Below, piece after piece: positions 55,047 through 63,420 of a stretch of 64,000 nt of DNA. The notes under the pieces were generated by a model. It searched no databases. It had not been told where the DNA came from and saw nothing but the letters and a program-made list of their open reading frames with translations. How positions within the stretch are numbered: position 1 is the first letter of the stretch; every line of letters starts with the position of its first letter. This DNA comes from Desulfoprunum benzoelyticum (GTDB lineage: Bacteria > Desulfobacterota > Desulfobulbia > Desulfobulbales > Desulfocapsaceae), in assembly GCF_014201505.1 (NCBI RefSeq), contig NZ_JACHEO010000005.1, positions 99,045 through 163,044 of the forward strand, in the 5' to 3' direction. The position numbers and the translations under genes were made by a program.

Positions 55047-55077
55047 ATTATAATAACTGGAATGCCTTCTCTTACAA
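55047..55077 (-). promoter_or_regulatory. Candidate promoter upstream of 6S RNA
   Basis: On the minus strand TTGTAA (55077-55072) is followed by TATTAT at 16 bp or a perfect TATAAT (55052-55047) at 19 bp. The start would be near 55040, about 50 nt before the mature 6S, so a processed leader is implied. A 7-bp hairpin (CGTGTCT-TCA-AGACACG on the plus strand, 54999-55015) lies in that leader. A second -10-like TGATATACT occurs at about 55082-55089. Confidence 0.45.
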
Positions 55078-55135
55078 AACAAGTATATCAGACTTTAATC
55101 CAAACGAAAACATTTTATCCCAAGAGGATCAGTCG

Positions 55136-55435
55136 TCAGTCCTTCGGCAACCGCGTCTGAACGATCTCATTCAACCGTTTCAGCCTCTCCTCGGTTTCGG
55201 TCTGGTAATTCTCATACTCCTGCTGCAACCTCACATGCCGCGACGCGATATTGAGACAGGCCAGGATCGCAACCTTACTGATCGGCAGAGAGCCCTGAGG
55301 GCCGCTGACATTCTCCTCGACCAATGCCCTGACCATGGAGAAGACGGCATCCAGTTCAACCTCCGATGCCCCCGTATAAAAGGCGTATTCCTGCCCGAGA
55401 AGCCTGAACCGAACTAATCGCTCCAATTCGGTCAT
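55136..55435 (-). CDS. zapA: Cell division protein ZapA
   Basis: 99 residues. FRLLGQEYAFYTGASEVELDAVFSMVRALVEE is the ZapA N-domain pattern, then VAILACLNIASRHVRLQQEYENYQ and a coiled-coil tail. ZapA crosslinks FtsZ filaments in the Z-ring. It follows the ZapB-like gene and precedes 6S RNA. Confidence 0.93.
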   Translation of the reverse strand: MTELERLVRFRLLGQEYAFYTGASEVELDAVFSMVRALVEENVSGPQGSLPISKVAILACLNIASRHVRLQQEYENYQTETEERLKRLNEIVQTRLPKD

Positions 55436-55495
55436 GATCCGTTTTGCCTCATCCGCTCATCGCCATCTAAAGCCTGTGATCAGACGGCCTGGAAC

Positions 55496-55834
55496 TCAGT
55501 CATTCTCCACTTCCCCTTGAGTCTCGGGACCGACGGAAAACAGATTCCCCTGAGTTCTCCCTTCGGAATTGCCGACAGTTCCGGACGATCCGCCAGAACC
55601 GGCGTCGCTCTTTTCCCACTCCTCTATCTGGAGAATCATGCCGCTGACCCTGTTGCCGATTTCGGTTCGCTCCGATTCGAGCAGAGCCACATTTTCCCTA
55701 AGTTCTTCTATAATTCCATCACGTTCATAGATATCCTGGGTCAGCCCCTCGTTTACCTTCTGCAAATCATCATAGCGGGCAATCAGGTTGCTGACAAAAT
55801 GCTCGAGACGCTCCAACTCGCTTTCCTGCTTCAT
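55496..55834 (-). CDS. zapB: ZapB-like coiled-coil division protein
   Basis: 112 residues. A coiled coil spans residues about 3-75 (LERLEHFVSNLIARYDDLQKVNE, then IIEELRENVALLESERTEIGNRVSGMI). The tail is Gly/Ser-rich and acidic (SDAGSGGSSGTVGNSEG) and probably disordered. ZapB binds ZapA and stabilises the Z-ring. The call rests on the coiled coil, the size and the position directly upstream of zapA. Confidence 0.78.
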   Translation of the reverse strand: MKQESELERLEHFVSNLIARYDDLQKVNEGLTQDIYERDGIIEELRENVALLESERTEIGNRVSGMILQIEEWEKSDAGSGGSSGTVGNSEGRTQGNLFSVGPETQGEVEND

Positions 55835-55985
55835 ATATTCTGCTCCTTAGCTATTGACCTTTACAACTGCACATTGATGACGCTGAACTATACCATGCAC
55901 TCTGATCTCCGCAAGACTTTCCAGAAAGCATCGCCATTTCCTTTCGATCCCGGGAACGGGGTCATGCACCACCTGAGACGACTCT

Positions 55986-56471
55986 CTATATCCGGGTATA
56001 ATGCCAGGAAAGCGGCGTCTCGTTGCGGTACGGCATATACCCATGGAAGGCCCGAGGATCGTCATCGAAGACCAGGGGGAGAAAAAACTTATCCCCCTCC
56101 CACATCGGCAAGGTGTCGAGAAGGGCGATATCCACCCACGCCAGATCCCCTTCGATATTGGAAGCCTTCGCCTGTCCGGTAAAGGCGTCGATACGGAAAA
56201 TGAAACCGAACCAGTCCTCTCCATGGGGGCCAAATCCGGTCCAGTTGATCGTGCCCCGCAACACCGCCTTTTCGCAGATGACGCCCGCCTCTTCGTATAT
56301 TTCCCGGACCAGACACTGGTATATATCCTCGCCCGGCTCCATCTTTCCGCCCAAACCGTTATATTTCCCCAGATGCTGGTCATTCTGCCTGCGATTTCTA
56401 TGGACAAGCAACGTCTGCCGCCGATCGCTCGAGATGATGTACCCCAGCGTGGCCAATATCGGTGTATACAT
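55986..56471 (-). CDS. NUDIX hydrolase, MutT/8-oxo-dGTP type
   Basis: 161 residues. The NUDIX box is complete: GGKMEPGEDIYQCLVREIYEEAG (about 42-64). The start YTPILATLGYIISSDRRQTLLVHR and the tail MWEGDKFFLPLVFDDD resemble the 8-oxo-dGTPase/MTH1-like branch. It probably cleans oxidised or other nucleotides. It lies 151 bp upstream of zapB and might be in the same transcript. Confidence 0.9.
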   Translation of the reverse strand: MYTPILATLGYIISSDRRQTLLVHRNRRQNDQHLGKYNGLGGKMEPGEDIYQCLVREIYEEAGVICEKAVLRGTINWTGFGPHGEDWFGFIFRIDAFTGQAKASNIEGDLAWVDIALLDTLPMWEGDKFFLPLVFDDDPRAFHGYMPYRNETPLSWHYTRI

Positions 56472-56597
56472 CCCACCCTCTCATCCTGATTTTTACTCGA
56501 TTGGTTTTCCGCGTGAATATAAACGAAAAATATTCCGATCCGCCAGATGTTATGATATATATTTCATATCGATTAATTTTTTCCTGGTAAATTGAGC

Positions 56598-58307
56598 ATG
56601 AAGAAATCAAACCCAACCGTTGGCACCAGCGTCGCCCATCTTTTCCAGGGCCTTTTCTTCATCATGCTTGGCATGATTGTGTGCATCCCCCTCAATGCCC
56701 ATGCCTCCTCCGGCAATACGCATTTTCCGCTCTATCCGGCAATCCAGGACAATGTCACGTTCTGGAAGAGTATCTACAGCAGATATTCCCTCAATACCGC
56801 CGTCATCCACGACCAGAACGACCTCTCCATCATATACGAGGTCGTGACCAAGATTGACGACTCAGTGCCCGGAGCGGGAAAGGCGAACAAGCTGCTGATC
56901 GAGCGGAAAAAAAGACACTACAGCGCCATCCTCAGAAAACTTTCCCGGACCGCTCCCGCCACCGCCGAGGAGCGTCGGATCACGGCAATGTTTTCCGGCA
57001 GCAACCGCCAGCAGAGAATGGCCGCGGCCGCCGAGTCGATCAGATCCCAGACTGGCCAGCGGGAACGGTTTTTGGCCGGAGTCATCCGTTCAGGCGCCTA
57101 TCTGCCAACGATCAAGCAGGTGCTTCGCTCCTACGGCCTGCCCGAAGACCTGGCCTACCTGCCGCACGTCGAATCTTCTTTCAATACCGAGGCATACAGC
57201 AAGGTTGGCGCCTCGGGCATCTGGCAATTCACCAAAAGCACCGGCAAAAGCTACCTCCGCATCGACCAGGCCGTCGATGAGCGGAGTGATCCCATCATCG
57301 CCGCCCATGCCGCCGCCAAGTACCTGAAGAACAGCTACAGCCAGCTCGGCACTTGGCCGCTGGCGCTGACTTCCTACAATTACGGCACCGCCGGCATGAA
57401 ACGGGCGCTCAATGAAAAAGGCTCCTATGAGCGGATTTTTGCCGAGTACGACAAAGGGTACTTCAAATTTGCCTCCAGGAATTTCTACTCCGAATTTCTG
57501 GCCGCCCTCCAGTGTGCAAAAGAGCTCGAGCGAAAACCCGGGGTCCGCCTGGACCAGCCGCTGCCGACCCGGACCGTCACCCTCAAGGCCAGCGCCGACA
57601 TCCGCCAGATCAGGAAACATTTCGGGGTTTCGCAGCGTAATCTCGAGCGATTGAATCCGGCCCTGAGGTCAGAGGTTTTGACCGGCAAACGCCAGGTCCC
57701 GAAAGGATACGCCCTGCGCCTGCCGGCACCGGCTTCTGCCGTCACGCCGATCATCGCCGCCAAAGGCAAGAGCAGCAACGGATCAGCCCTGACCACAAGA
57801 GACACAGTCCACCAGGTTCGGCGGGGGGAAACCCTGACCGCCATCGCCGGAAAATACGGCACTTCCACCCAGGAGCTGGCCCGGATCAACGGGCTCGACT
57901 CTTCAGTTATCCGCATCGGTCAGAAGCTCCGGATAACCGACCAACCAGGCACCCTCCAGACAGCAACCGTCGCCGCACCAGTTAAAATACATGCTGCGAC
58001 AACGAAGTTGACCGGATCCAGATCCAGGCTCGCCGTGCACAAAACCACTATCCATGAAGGCAAACGTTATGGCAAAATCCAGGTTCAACCGGGAGAGTCC
58101 CTGAACCTCCTGGCAAAGTGGACGGCGACTCCGACAACCAAACTGCAGCGCCTGAACAACCTCGGGCAGGGGGGCAGAATCAACGCCGGCCGGGACCTGG
58201 TTCTGGTCTTCGACAAGGTCTCAGTCAATCATTTCCACCAGAAACGTCAACAATTCCACCTGAAATCCAAGGCTGACGATCTGACATCGGTCAATCCCGC
58301 AGGTTAG
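56598..58307 (+). CDS. mltD: MltD-like lytic transglycosylase with LysM domains
   Basis: 569 residues from the ATG at 56598 (a TTG two codons earlier is in frame). A signal peptide (about 1-36) precedes the SLT domain: YLPHVESSFN with catalytic Glu192, ASGIWQFTKSTGKSY and TSYNYGTAGM. Two LysM repeats follow (QVRRGETLTAIAGKYGTSTQELARING and a C-terminal one, VQPGESLNLLAKW), with a more degenerate LysM-like stretch between. It cleaves peptidoglycan with formation of anhydro-MurNAc. No lipobox was evident, unlike some MltD. Confidence 0.92.
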   Translation: MKKSNPTVGTSVAHLFQGLFFIMLGMIVCIPLNAHASSGNTHFPLYPAIQDNVTFWKSIYSRYSLNTAVIHDQNDLSIIYEVVTKIDDSVPGAGKANKLLIERKKRHYSAILRKLSRTAPATAEERRITAMFSGSNRQQRMAAAAESIRSQTGQRERFLAGVIRSGAYLPTIKQVLRSYGLPEDLAYLPHVESSFNTEAYSKVGASGIWQFTKSTGKSYLRIDQAVDERSDPIIAAHAAAKYLKNSYSQLGTWPLALTSYNYGTAGMKRALNEKGSYERIFAEYDKGYFKFASRNFYSEFLAALQCAKELERKPGVRLDQPLPTRTVTLKASADIRQIRKHFGVSQRNLERLNPALRSEVLTGKRQVPKGYALRLPAPASAVTPIIAAKGKSSNGSALTTRDTVHQVRRGETLTAIAGKYGTSTQELARINGLDSSVIRIGQKLRITDQPGTLQTATVAAPVKIHAATTKLTGSRSRLAVHKTTIHEGKRYGKIQVQPGESLNLLAKWTATPTTKLQRLNNLGQGGRINAGRDLVLVFDKVSVNHFHQKRQQFHLKSKADDLTSVNPAG

Positions 58308-58493
58308 ACCGTCCAACTGAATCAGGACCAGGAAACCGAAGAGGGGGAGAGATGCAACTTCCCCTTGCCGGCCTGTGTTCGCCGTCGGCCCGTGCCGGAG
58401 AGGGTTTTCACCGCATCGCCCAACGCCACTGATTTGCGCTCAGTTCCAACGGCCGGCCACCCTGCTGATCGTACATCTTACCGGAACAATACC

Positions 58494-58859
58494 ATGGACA
58501 TCTCACAGACAATCGCAGAACTGAAAAAACGTCCCGGCTTCAAAGACAATGTCGGCATGATCCTGATCCACAACGGCGTTGTCCGGAACTGGTCGAGAAA
58601 GGATCGAGCTGCCGTCGCCGCCCTCGAAGTCACACCCGATTTCGCCAGGATCGAAGAGTTACGGCAGGAGTATCTGGCACGAGAGGGAATCTTCGAGATT
58701 ATCATCGAAGCGCGGGCAGGCAGCTTCACCCCGGGCGACGATCTTCTCTTCATCATCGTCGCCGGCGACATCCGTGAAAATATCAAACCCGTTCTGGCTG
58801 AACTGCTCGACCGGGTCAAAGGCGAAGCGATCAGCAAAAAGGAGATCGCGATTTGCTGA
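58494..58859 (+). CDS. moaE: MoaE-like molybdopterin synthase large subunit
   Basis: 121 residues from the ATG at 58494; the open frame extends 43 codons farther without support. HNGVVRNWSRKD, ARIEELRQEYLAREGIFEIIIEARAGSFTPGDDLLFIIVAGDIREN and the terminal KGEAISKKE follow the MoaE pattern, including the lysine-rich end expected at the active site. MoaE with MoaD turns precursor Z into molybdopterin. moaD is not adjacent. The match is somewhat divergent, so MoaE-related is the safe name. Confidence 0.78.
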   Translation: MDISQTIAELKKRPGFKDNVGMILIHNGVVRNWSRKDRAAVAALEVTPDFARIEELRQEYLAREGIFEIIIEARAGSFTPGDDLLFIIVAGDIRENIKPVLAELLDRVKGEAISKKEIAIC

Positions 58860-58903
58860 TCCTATGGTGTCGGTTCGTAAAATGCTGCAGACGGTGACAG
58901 GGC

Positions 58904-60154
58904 ATGAGAACCTTCTTCGGCGGCCTCTATTCCAGGCTCCTCTCCTGGCTTGACGACAGGAACGAGGGGCAGTCGCGGCAGGCATCCGGGCTGCGTCGCA
59001 TCCTCAGTGTCATCGTCATCACCCTGCGTGAATTTCATCGCAACGATCTCTCCCTGCGGGCCGCCGCCCTGACCCTGACCATTCTCCTTTCCCTCGTCCC
59101 GATCCTGGCAATCAGCGCCGCCGTCATCAAGGGGCTCGGCGGCGACAACCACCTGAAACAGCTGGCCTACGACTCCATCGCCATTTTCGGCAGCCAGGAG
59201 ATGACGGCTGAATCCGACAGCAGGACTGTACCCGCCGATATTTCCTTTCCGGAACACCTGCGTTCGGCGGTGGACAAGATCTTCGCCTATGTCGACCGCA
59301 CCAACTTCACCACCCTCGGAACTATCGGTACGCTCGCCCTCGTTGTCAGCATCATGCTGGTGCTCCACCAGATCGAGGCGGCGATGAACGTCATATGGCA
59401 CGTCAAGTCCGGGCGTTCTTTCCTGCGCAAGGTCTCCGATTACATCACTCTGCTCGTGCTGATGCCACTGGCCGTCAATATCGGCTTCGCCGCCAGCGCC
59501 TTCATCGAAAGCCCCGAGCTTCTCGCCAGGGTCGATGCCCTGGTCCCGGCACCGTGGCTGCAGGGGCTGCTGCTCAAGGCGATCCCGATATTCTTCATTA
59601 CCCTGACACTCCATGTCATTTACGTTTTCTTCCCCAACACCCGGGTCAGGACCCTGCCGGCGCTCGCCGGTTCGATACTCGCGGCGATCTGCTGGTTCGG
59701 AGCCCAGAGCCTCTTCGTCTCGATGCAGATCGGAGTGTCCCGCTACAACGCCATCTATGGGTCCTTCGCCACTTTGCCGCTCCTCCTACTGTGGATCCAG
59801 CTCGTCTGGGTCGTCGTTCTGGCAGGGGCCCAGTTCGCCTTCACCCTGCAAAACAGCGACCGGCTTCAGCTGACCTCATCGGCGGCAGGCCCGGAGCAGC
59901 GACTCGGAGCCGCCTTCGCCGTCATGGTCGAAGTGCAGCGGGCCTTTGAACACCAGGAGTTGCTGACCGTGAAGGAACTGGCGGAACATCTCCCCGGTCA
60001 CCAGGAACCGGCGATCGGGGAAATTACCGGGGATCTGGTCGAGGCCGGACTGATCCACCGCTCGAGCACCGACGGCCGGCTTCTGCCCTGCGCTCCGGCC
60101 GATGCCTTCCGACCATCCCGACTGATCGAGCTGATCAACCGGCGACGGCAATAA
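58904..60154 (+). CDS. YihY/BrkB-family membrane protein
   Basis: 416 residues. There is an amphipathic N-terminus, then LREFHRNDLSLRAAALTLTILLSLVPILA, the YihY signature, with about six membrane helices up to residue 325. NAIYGSFATLPLLLLWIQLVWVVVLAGAQFAF is the last conserved core part. The C-terminal 90 residues are soluble and look like a winged helix (LLTVKELAEHLPGHQEPAIGEITGDLVEAGLI). The family was once called RNase BN in error; its function is still unclear. Confidence 0.88.
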   Translation: MRTFFGGLYSRLLSWLDDRNEGQSRQASGLRRILSVIVITLREFHRNDLSLRAAALTLTILLSLVPILAISAAVIKGLGGDNHLKQLAYDSIAIFGSQEMTAESDSRTVPADISFPEHLRSAVDKIFAYVDRTNFTTLGTIGTLALVVSIMLVLHQIEAAMNVIWHVKSGRSFLRKVSDYITLLVLMPLAVNIGFAASAFIESPELLARVDALVPAPWLQGLLLKAIPIFFITLTLHVIYVFFPNTRVRTLPALAGSILAAICWFGAQSLFVSMQIGVSRYNAIYGSFATLPLLLLWIQLVWVVVLAGAQFAFTLQNSDRLQLTSSAAGPEQRLGAAFAVMVEVQRAFEHQELLTVKELAEHLPGHQEPAIGEITGDLVEAGLIHRSSTDGRLLPCAPADAFRPSRLIELINRRRQ

Positions 60155-60277
60155 TTCACAACCGACGCCAAAGCCGAACAGTTACCTTGATGAACGCATC
60201 GACGGCACATTTCGAGCAAATGCAAAAAATTATATCACACTTATATTGTAATTCCGTAATGTTAAACAACCTTCTGT

Positions 60278-60298
60278 CGGCGTGACATGCCAACGCCG
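60278..60298 (+). terminator. Terminator after yihY
   Basis: A 6-bp stem CGGCGT/ACGCCG with a 9-nt loop, then TTGTTATTTT. It separates the mltD-moaE-yihY run from the sigma-54 activator gene. Confidence 0.5.
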
Positions 60299-60380
60299 TT
60301 GTTATTTTGGCCCATTCATCCTATGATGGAGGAGTACCCAGGCAACAAACCCACCTGTCCATCCCTGCGGAGACTGCGTC

Positions 60381-62780
60381 GTGCCGGAAACAGACCTCAA
60401 CAGTTTCGACGATCTCGAGAGCGGGTATGTCACCGTTGACAGCAACTGGTGCATTACCTCGTTCAACAGAAAGGCCTGCGATATCCTCGGCATCGACGGC
60501 AAGGATATCCTCGGCCGCCATTGTCGTGAGATTTTCTACAATGACAAACGCTTCAGCGCCATCTGCTCCCAACTCGAACCGCTGACCAGAAAGAAAGGCA
60601 GCAATTCAGTCCAGCTCAATCTCGGCTCCCCGACCACCGGTAAAAAGAGTGCCATCAGCCTGAGGGTCATTACCCTGCCGGGGCAGAACGGCATGATGGT
60701 CGGCGCCATCATCAGTTTCGCCGACCTCAGCGAACCGCTGGCTGCCAGCCGCCTGGCCCTGAACAGCATCGCCGAAGGTGTCTTCACCGTCGATCACACC
60801 CGCAGAATTACCTCGTTCAACAGTGCCGCGGAAAAGATCACCGGCTGGTCCGAGACAGATGTCATCGGCAAGCCCTGCAAATCGATTTTTCACTCCAGTA
60901 TCTGCCATTCAACCTGCGCCATCGCCGAATCGATCCTGAAAAAAACCGCCATCGCTGATCGCATGGCCTACATCCTCAGCAAAGAGGGCCATTCCATCCC
61001 GGTCAAGGTCAGCGCCGCCCCCCTTGTCGATCTGAGTGACAGAATTGTCGGCTGGGTCGAGACCTTCAGAGATATCACCGACACGCTGCAGCACGAAATG
61101 ATCCTCGATGCGGTCGCCGACGGCGTCTTCACCGTCGATCCGGAAGGCAGGATCACCTCCTTCAACGCTGCGGCCGAACGGATAACCGGCTGGAAAGGAA
61201 GCGAAGTTCTAGGCAAAATCTGTTCCGTCGTGTTCTTTTCGAGTCCCAGTGTCACCAGCTGCGCTCTCGGGGTCAGCATGCGGGAGAAGCGGACCATCGT
61301 CGACTACGAAACCTTCATCATCGGCAAGGACGGTTTTTCCATCCCGGTCAGCATCAGCGCCGCTCCCTTCCTCGACCATCGCAACGAGGTCCTCGGTGGC
61401 GTGGAAACCTTCAGAGACAACACCTTCCGTCTGCAGAACGAGCTGATCCTCGATTCGGTCGCCGACGGGGTCTTCACCGTCGACCGCAACTGGACCATCA
61501 CCTCCTTCAATCTGGCGGCGGAACTGATCACCGGCTGGTCTCGGGAGAACGCCGTCGGCAGAAACTGCAGCGAGGTCTTCCAGTCCTCGATCTGCGGCCG
61601 CAACTGCGCTATCGCCGAAAGTCTGTACACCGGGAAAGCGGTATCCAACCGCTCCATCACCATCAAGACCCGCATCGGTCTCTCGCGATCGGTAAGCATC
61701 AGCGCCGCCCCGCTGGTCGACCACGAAGGCAACGTCGTCGGCGGGGTCGAGACCTTCCGCGACCTCAGCGTCGAGATCAGTCTGCGCCAGCAGCTGAGCA
61801 GACGGTATACCTTCGAGCAGATCATCAGCAAGAGCCCGGCGATGCAGCGGCTCTTCGAGATCATGCCGGACATCGCGAGAAGCGAGAGCAACGTCCTGAT
61901 CCTGGGCGAAAGCGGCACCGGCAAGGAACTGATCGCCAGCGCCCTCTACCACGCCTCGAACCGCAAAGACGGGCCCTTCATCACCGTCAACTGCGGCGCC
62001 CTGCCCGACACCCTGCTCGAATCCGAACTTTTCGGCTACAAGGCAGGGGCCTTTACCGACGCCAAAAAAGACAAGGTTGGGCGATTTGCAGCAGCGGAAG
62101 GCGGCACACTCTTTCTCGACGAGATCGGCGACATCCCGCAGTCTCTGCAAGTCAAGCTGCTACGGGTGCTGCAGCAGAAAACTTACGAACCGCTCGGTTC
62201 CAATACTCCGGTGAAGGCCGATGTCCGGATCATTGCCGCGACCAACAGAGACCTGCCCCAACTGGTGCGGGAAGGCCAGTTCCGCGACGATCTCTATTAC
62301 CGCCTCAACGTCGTCAACATTTTTCTGCCGCCATTGCGGGAACGGATCGAGGATATCCCGCTGCTGGTCGAGCATTTCGTCAAAAAATTCAGCGCTGAAA
62401 AAGGAAAGGACATCGTCGGGGTCTCCGACCAAACGATCGCGCGACTGATGCGCTACTCCTATCACGGAAACATCCGGGAACTGGAGAACATCATTGAGTA
62501 CGCCTTCATCCTCTGCCCCGGAGGATACATTCAGGAATCGCATCTGCCGGAACATATCGGCACCAGAACCTCTATGGACACTCCGGAACCATTCGGATTG
62601 AAAGCCGGTATGACCATGGAGGACATTGAACGGCAGGCGATTTACCAGTCACTCGAACGCAACCAGTGGAAGAGAATGCTCACCTGCCGGGAACTGCAGA
62701 TTTCTAAGGACACCCTGCGCCGAAAGATCGAGCATTACGGCCTGCATAATCCCTCCGAGCCACAGGAAGGGGAAAAATAG
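60381..62780 (+). CDS. Sigma-54-dependent transcriptional activator with multiple PAS domains
   Basis: 799 residues from a GTG with GGAGA upstream. PAS domains lie at about 10-118, 124-235, 240-350 and 356-465; the last three are close repeats of one another ([24 protein letters not shown]). A cysteine pair with 13-residue spacing recurs: C166/C179, C281/C294, C396/C409 (about C48/C62 in the first), with an extra Cys in the second and fourth. The AAA+ domain has Walker A GESGTGKE (509-516), GAFTDA (556-561, for the usual GAFTGA) and FLDE. A Fis-type helix-turn-helix ends it. There is no receiver domain, so the PAS set probably senses redox or a ligand. Targets are unknown. Confidence 0.93.
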   Translation: MPETDLNSFDDLESGYVTVDSNWCITSFNRKACDILGIDGKDILGRHCREIFYNDKRFSAICSQLEPLTRKKGSNSVQLNLGSPTTGKKSAISLRVITLPGQNGMMVGAIISFADLSEPLAASRLALNSIAEGVFTVDHTRRITSFNSAAEKITGWSETDVIGKPCKSIFHSSICHSTCAIAESILKKTAIADRMAYILSKEGHSIPVKVSAAPLVDLSDRIVGWVETFRDITDTLQHEMILDAVADGVFTVDPEGRITSFNAAAERITGWKGSEVLGKICSVVFFSSPSVTSCALGVSMREKRTIVDYETFIIGKDGFSIPVSISAAPFLDHRNEVLGGVETFRDNTFRLQNELILDSVADGVFTVDRNWTITSFNLAAELITGWSRENAVGRNCSEVFQSSICGRNCAIAESLYTGKAVSNRSITIKTRIGLSRSVSISAAPLVDHEGNVVGGVETFRDLSVEISLRQQLSRRYTFEQIISKSPAMQRLFEIMPDIARSESNVLILGESGTGKELIASALYHASNRKDGPFITVNCGALPDTLLESELFGYKAGAFTDAKKDKVGRFAAAEGGTLFLDEIGDIPQSLQVKLLRVLQQKTYEPLGSNTPVKADVRIIAATNRDLPQLVREGQFRDDLYYRLNVVNIFLPPLRERIEDIPLLVEHFVKKFSAEKGKDIVGVSDQTIARLMRYSYHGNIRELENIIEYAFILCPGGYIQESHLPEHIGTRTSMDTPEPFGLKAGMTMEDIERQAIYQSLERNQWKRMLTCRELQISKDTLRRKIEHYGLHNPSEPQEGEK

Positions 62781-62835
62781 CGGCTAAATACAGACCGGGG
62801 CGCCGCTGGGAAGTGGGAACCGGGCTGAACGCGAC

Positions 62836-62857
62836 ACGGCGTATCCTGCGACGCCGT
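62836..62857. terminator. Hairpin between convergent genes
   Basis: A perfect 7-bp stem ACGGCGT/ACGCCGT with an 8-nt loop lies between the sigma-54 activator stop (plus) and the MerR gene stop (minus). No U-run, so it is only a possible terminator. Confidence 0.4.
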
Positions 62858-63318
62858 CAGCGGGCCTTGCGCTCGGCCTCAGGCTTTGCGGCACTGGCCT
62901 CCTGCTGTTCCTTTTCCCGCTCGACCCGTTCTTTCTGCCGGGCGGCCATCTCCGCCGCGGGGTCGCCGGCCACCCTCAGGCTACGCGGCAAGGCCCTGTC
63001 GACAACCGCATCGCAATTGCACCAGGTCTCCCGCGGACAGCCGGTGATCTCGTAACAACTGGCGAACTGGAGCAGCTTCTTGATCCCAGGGATCGATATC
63101 CCTTCATCGTGGATCAGCGACCGCAGGCAGCCGATCCAGGTGATGTCGTTCTGGGAGTAGAGACGGCGATCACCCACCCGTTCCGGTTTGAGCAGTCCCT
63201 CGTCCTCGTAAATGCGTAACGTGCGGGGGTGGACATTGAGCAGCCGCGATGCCACCCCGATGGGGTATACTGGCAGATCATTCCTGATCGGCTCGACACG
63301 GGATTTCTTCTTTGTCAT
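62857..63318 (-). CDS. MerR-family transcriptional regulator with cysteine motif
   Basis: 153 residues; AGGAGG lies ahead of the ATG. The MerR helix-turn-helix is clear (YPIGVASRLLNVHPRTLRIYEDEGLL, RRLYSQNDITWI). The rest holds C64 and a tight set C88-x5-C94-x5-C100-x-C102, then a long Ala/Glu/Lys-rich helical tail. HspR- or GlnR-like MerR proteins lack such a set; metal, redox or iron-sulfur sensing is plausible. It lies behind the NrfD-type gene on the same strand. Confidence 0.85.
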   Translation of the reverse strand: MTKKKSRVEPIRNDLPVYPIGVASRLLNVHPRTLRIYEDEGLLKPERVGDRRLYSQNDITWIGCLRSLIHDEGISIPGIKKLLQFASCYEITGCPRETWCNCDAVVDRALPRSLRVAGDPAAEMAARQKERVEREKEQQEASAAKPEAERKAR

Positions 63319-63341
63319 ACACTCTTCCTCCTGGACACACT

Positions 63342-63386
63342 CTGCACTGCCCGATCCGTCCCGACAAGCCGGACCGGGCAGTGCAG
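63342..63386 (-). promoter_or_regulatory. Large hairpin between dsrP-like gene and MerR gene
   Basis: CTGCACTGCCCG and CGGGCAGTGCAG form a perfect 12-bp stem around a 21-nt loop that can itself fold. On the minus strand no U-run follows, so it is more likely an mRNA processing or stability element, or a leaky terminator, than a strict end. Confidence 0.5.
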
Positions 63387-63420
63387 CGCTATCTGCTGTC
63401 GGATCCCGAAACCGCCCCTC

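Noticed and set aside
54681..55160. Plus-strand open frame of 159 codons in the zapA-rny gap
   Set aside because: It covers the 6S RNA on the opposite strand, has no ribosome binding site and an atypical composition.
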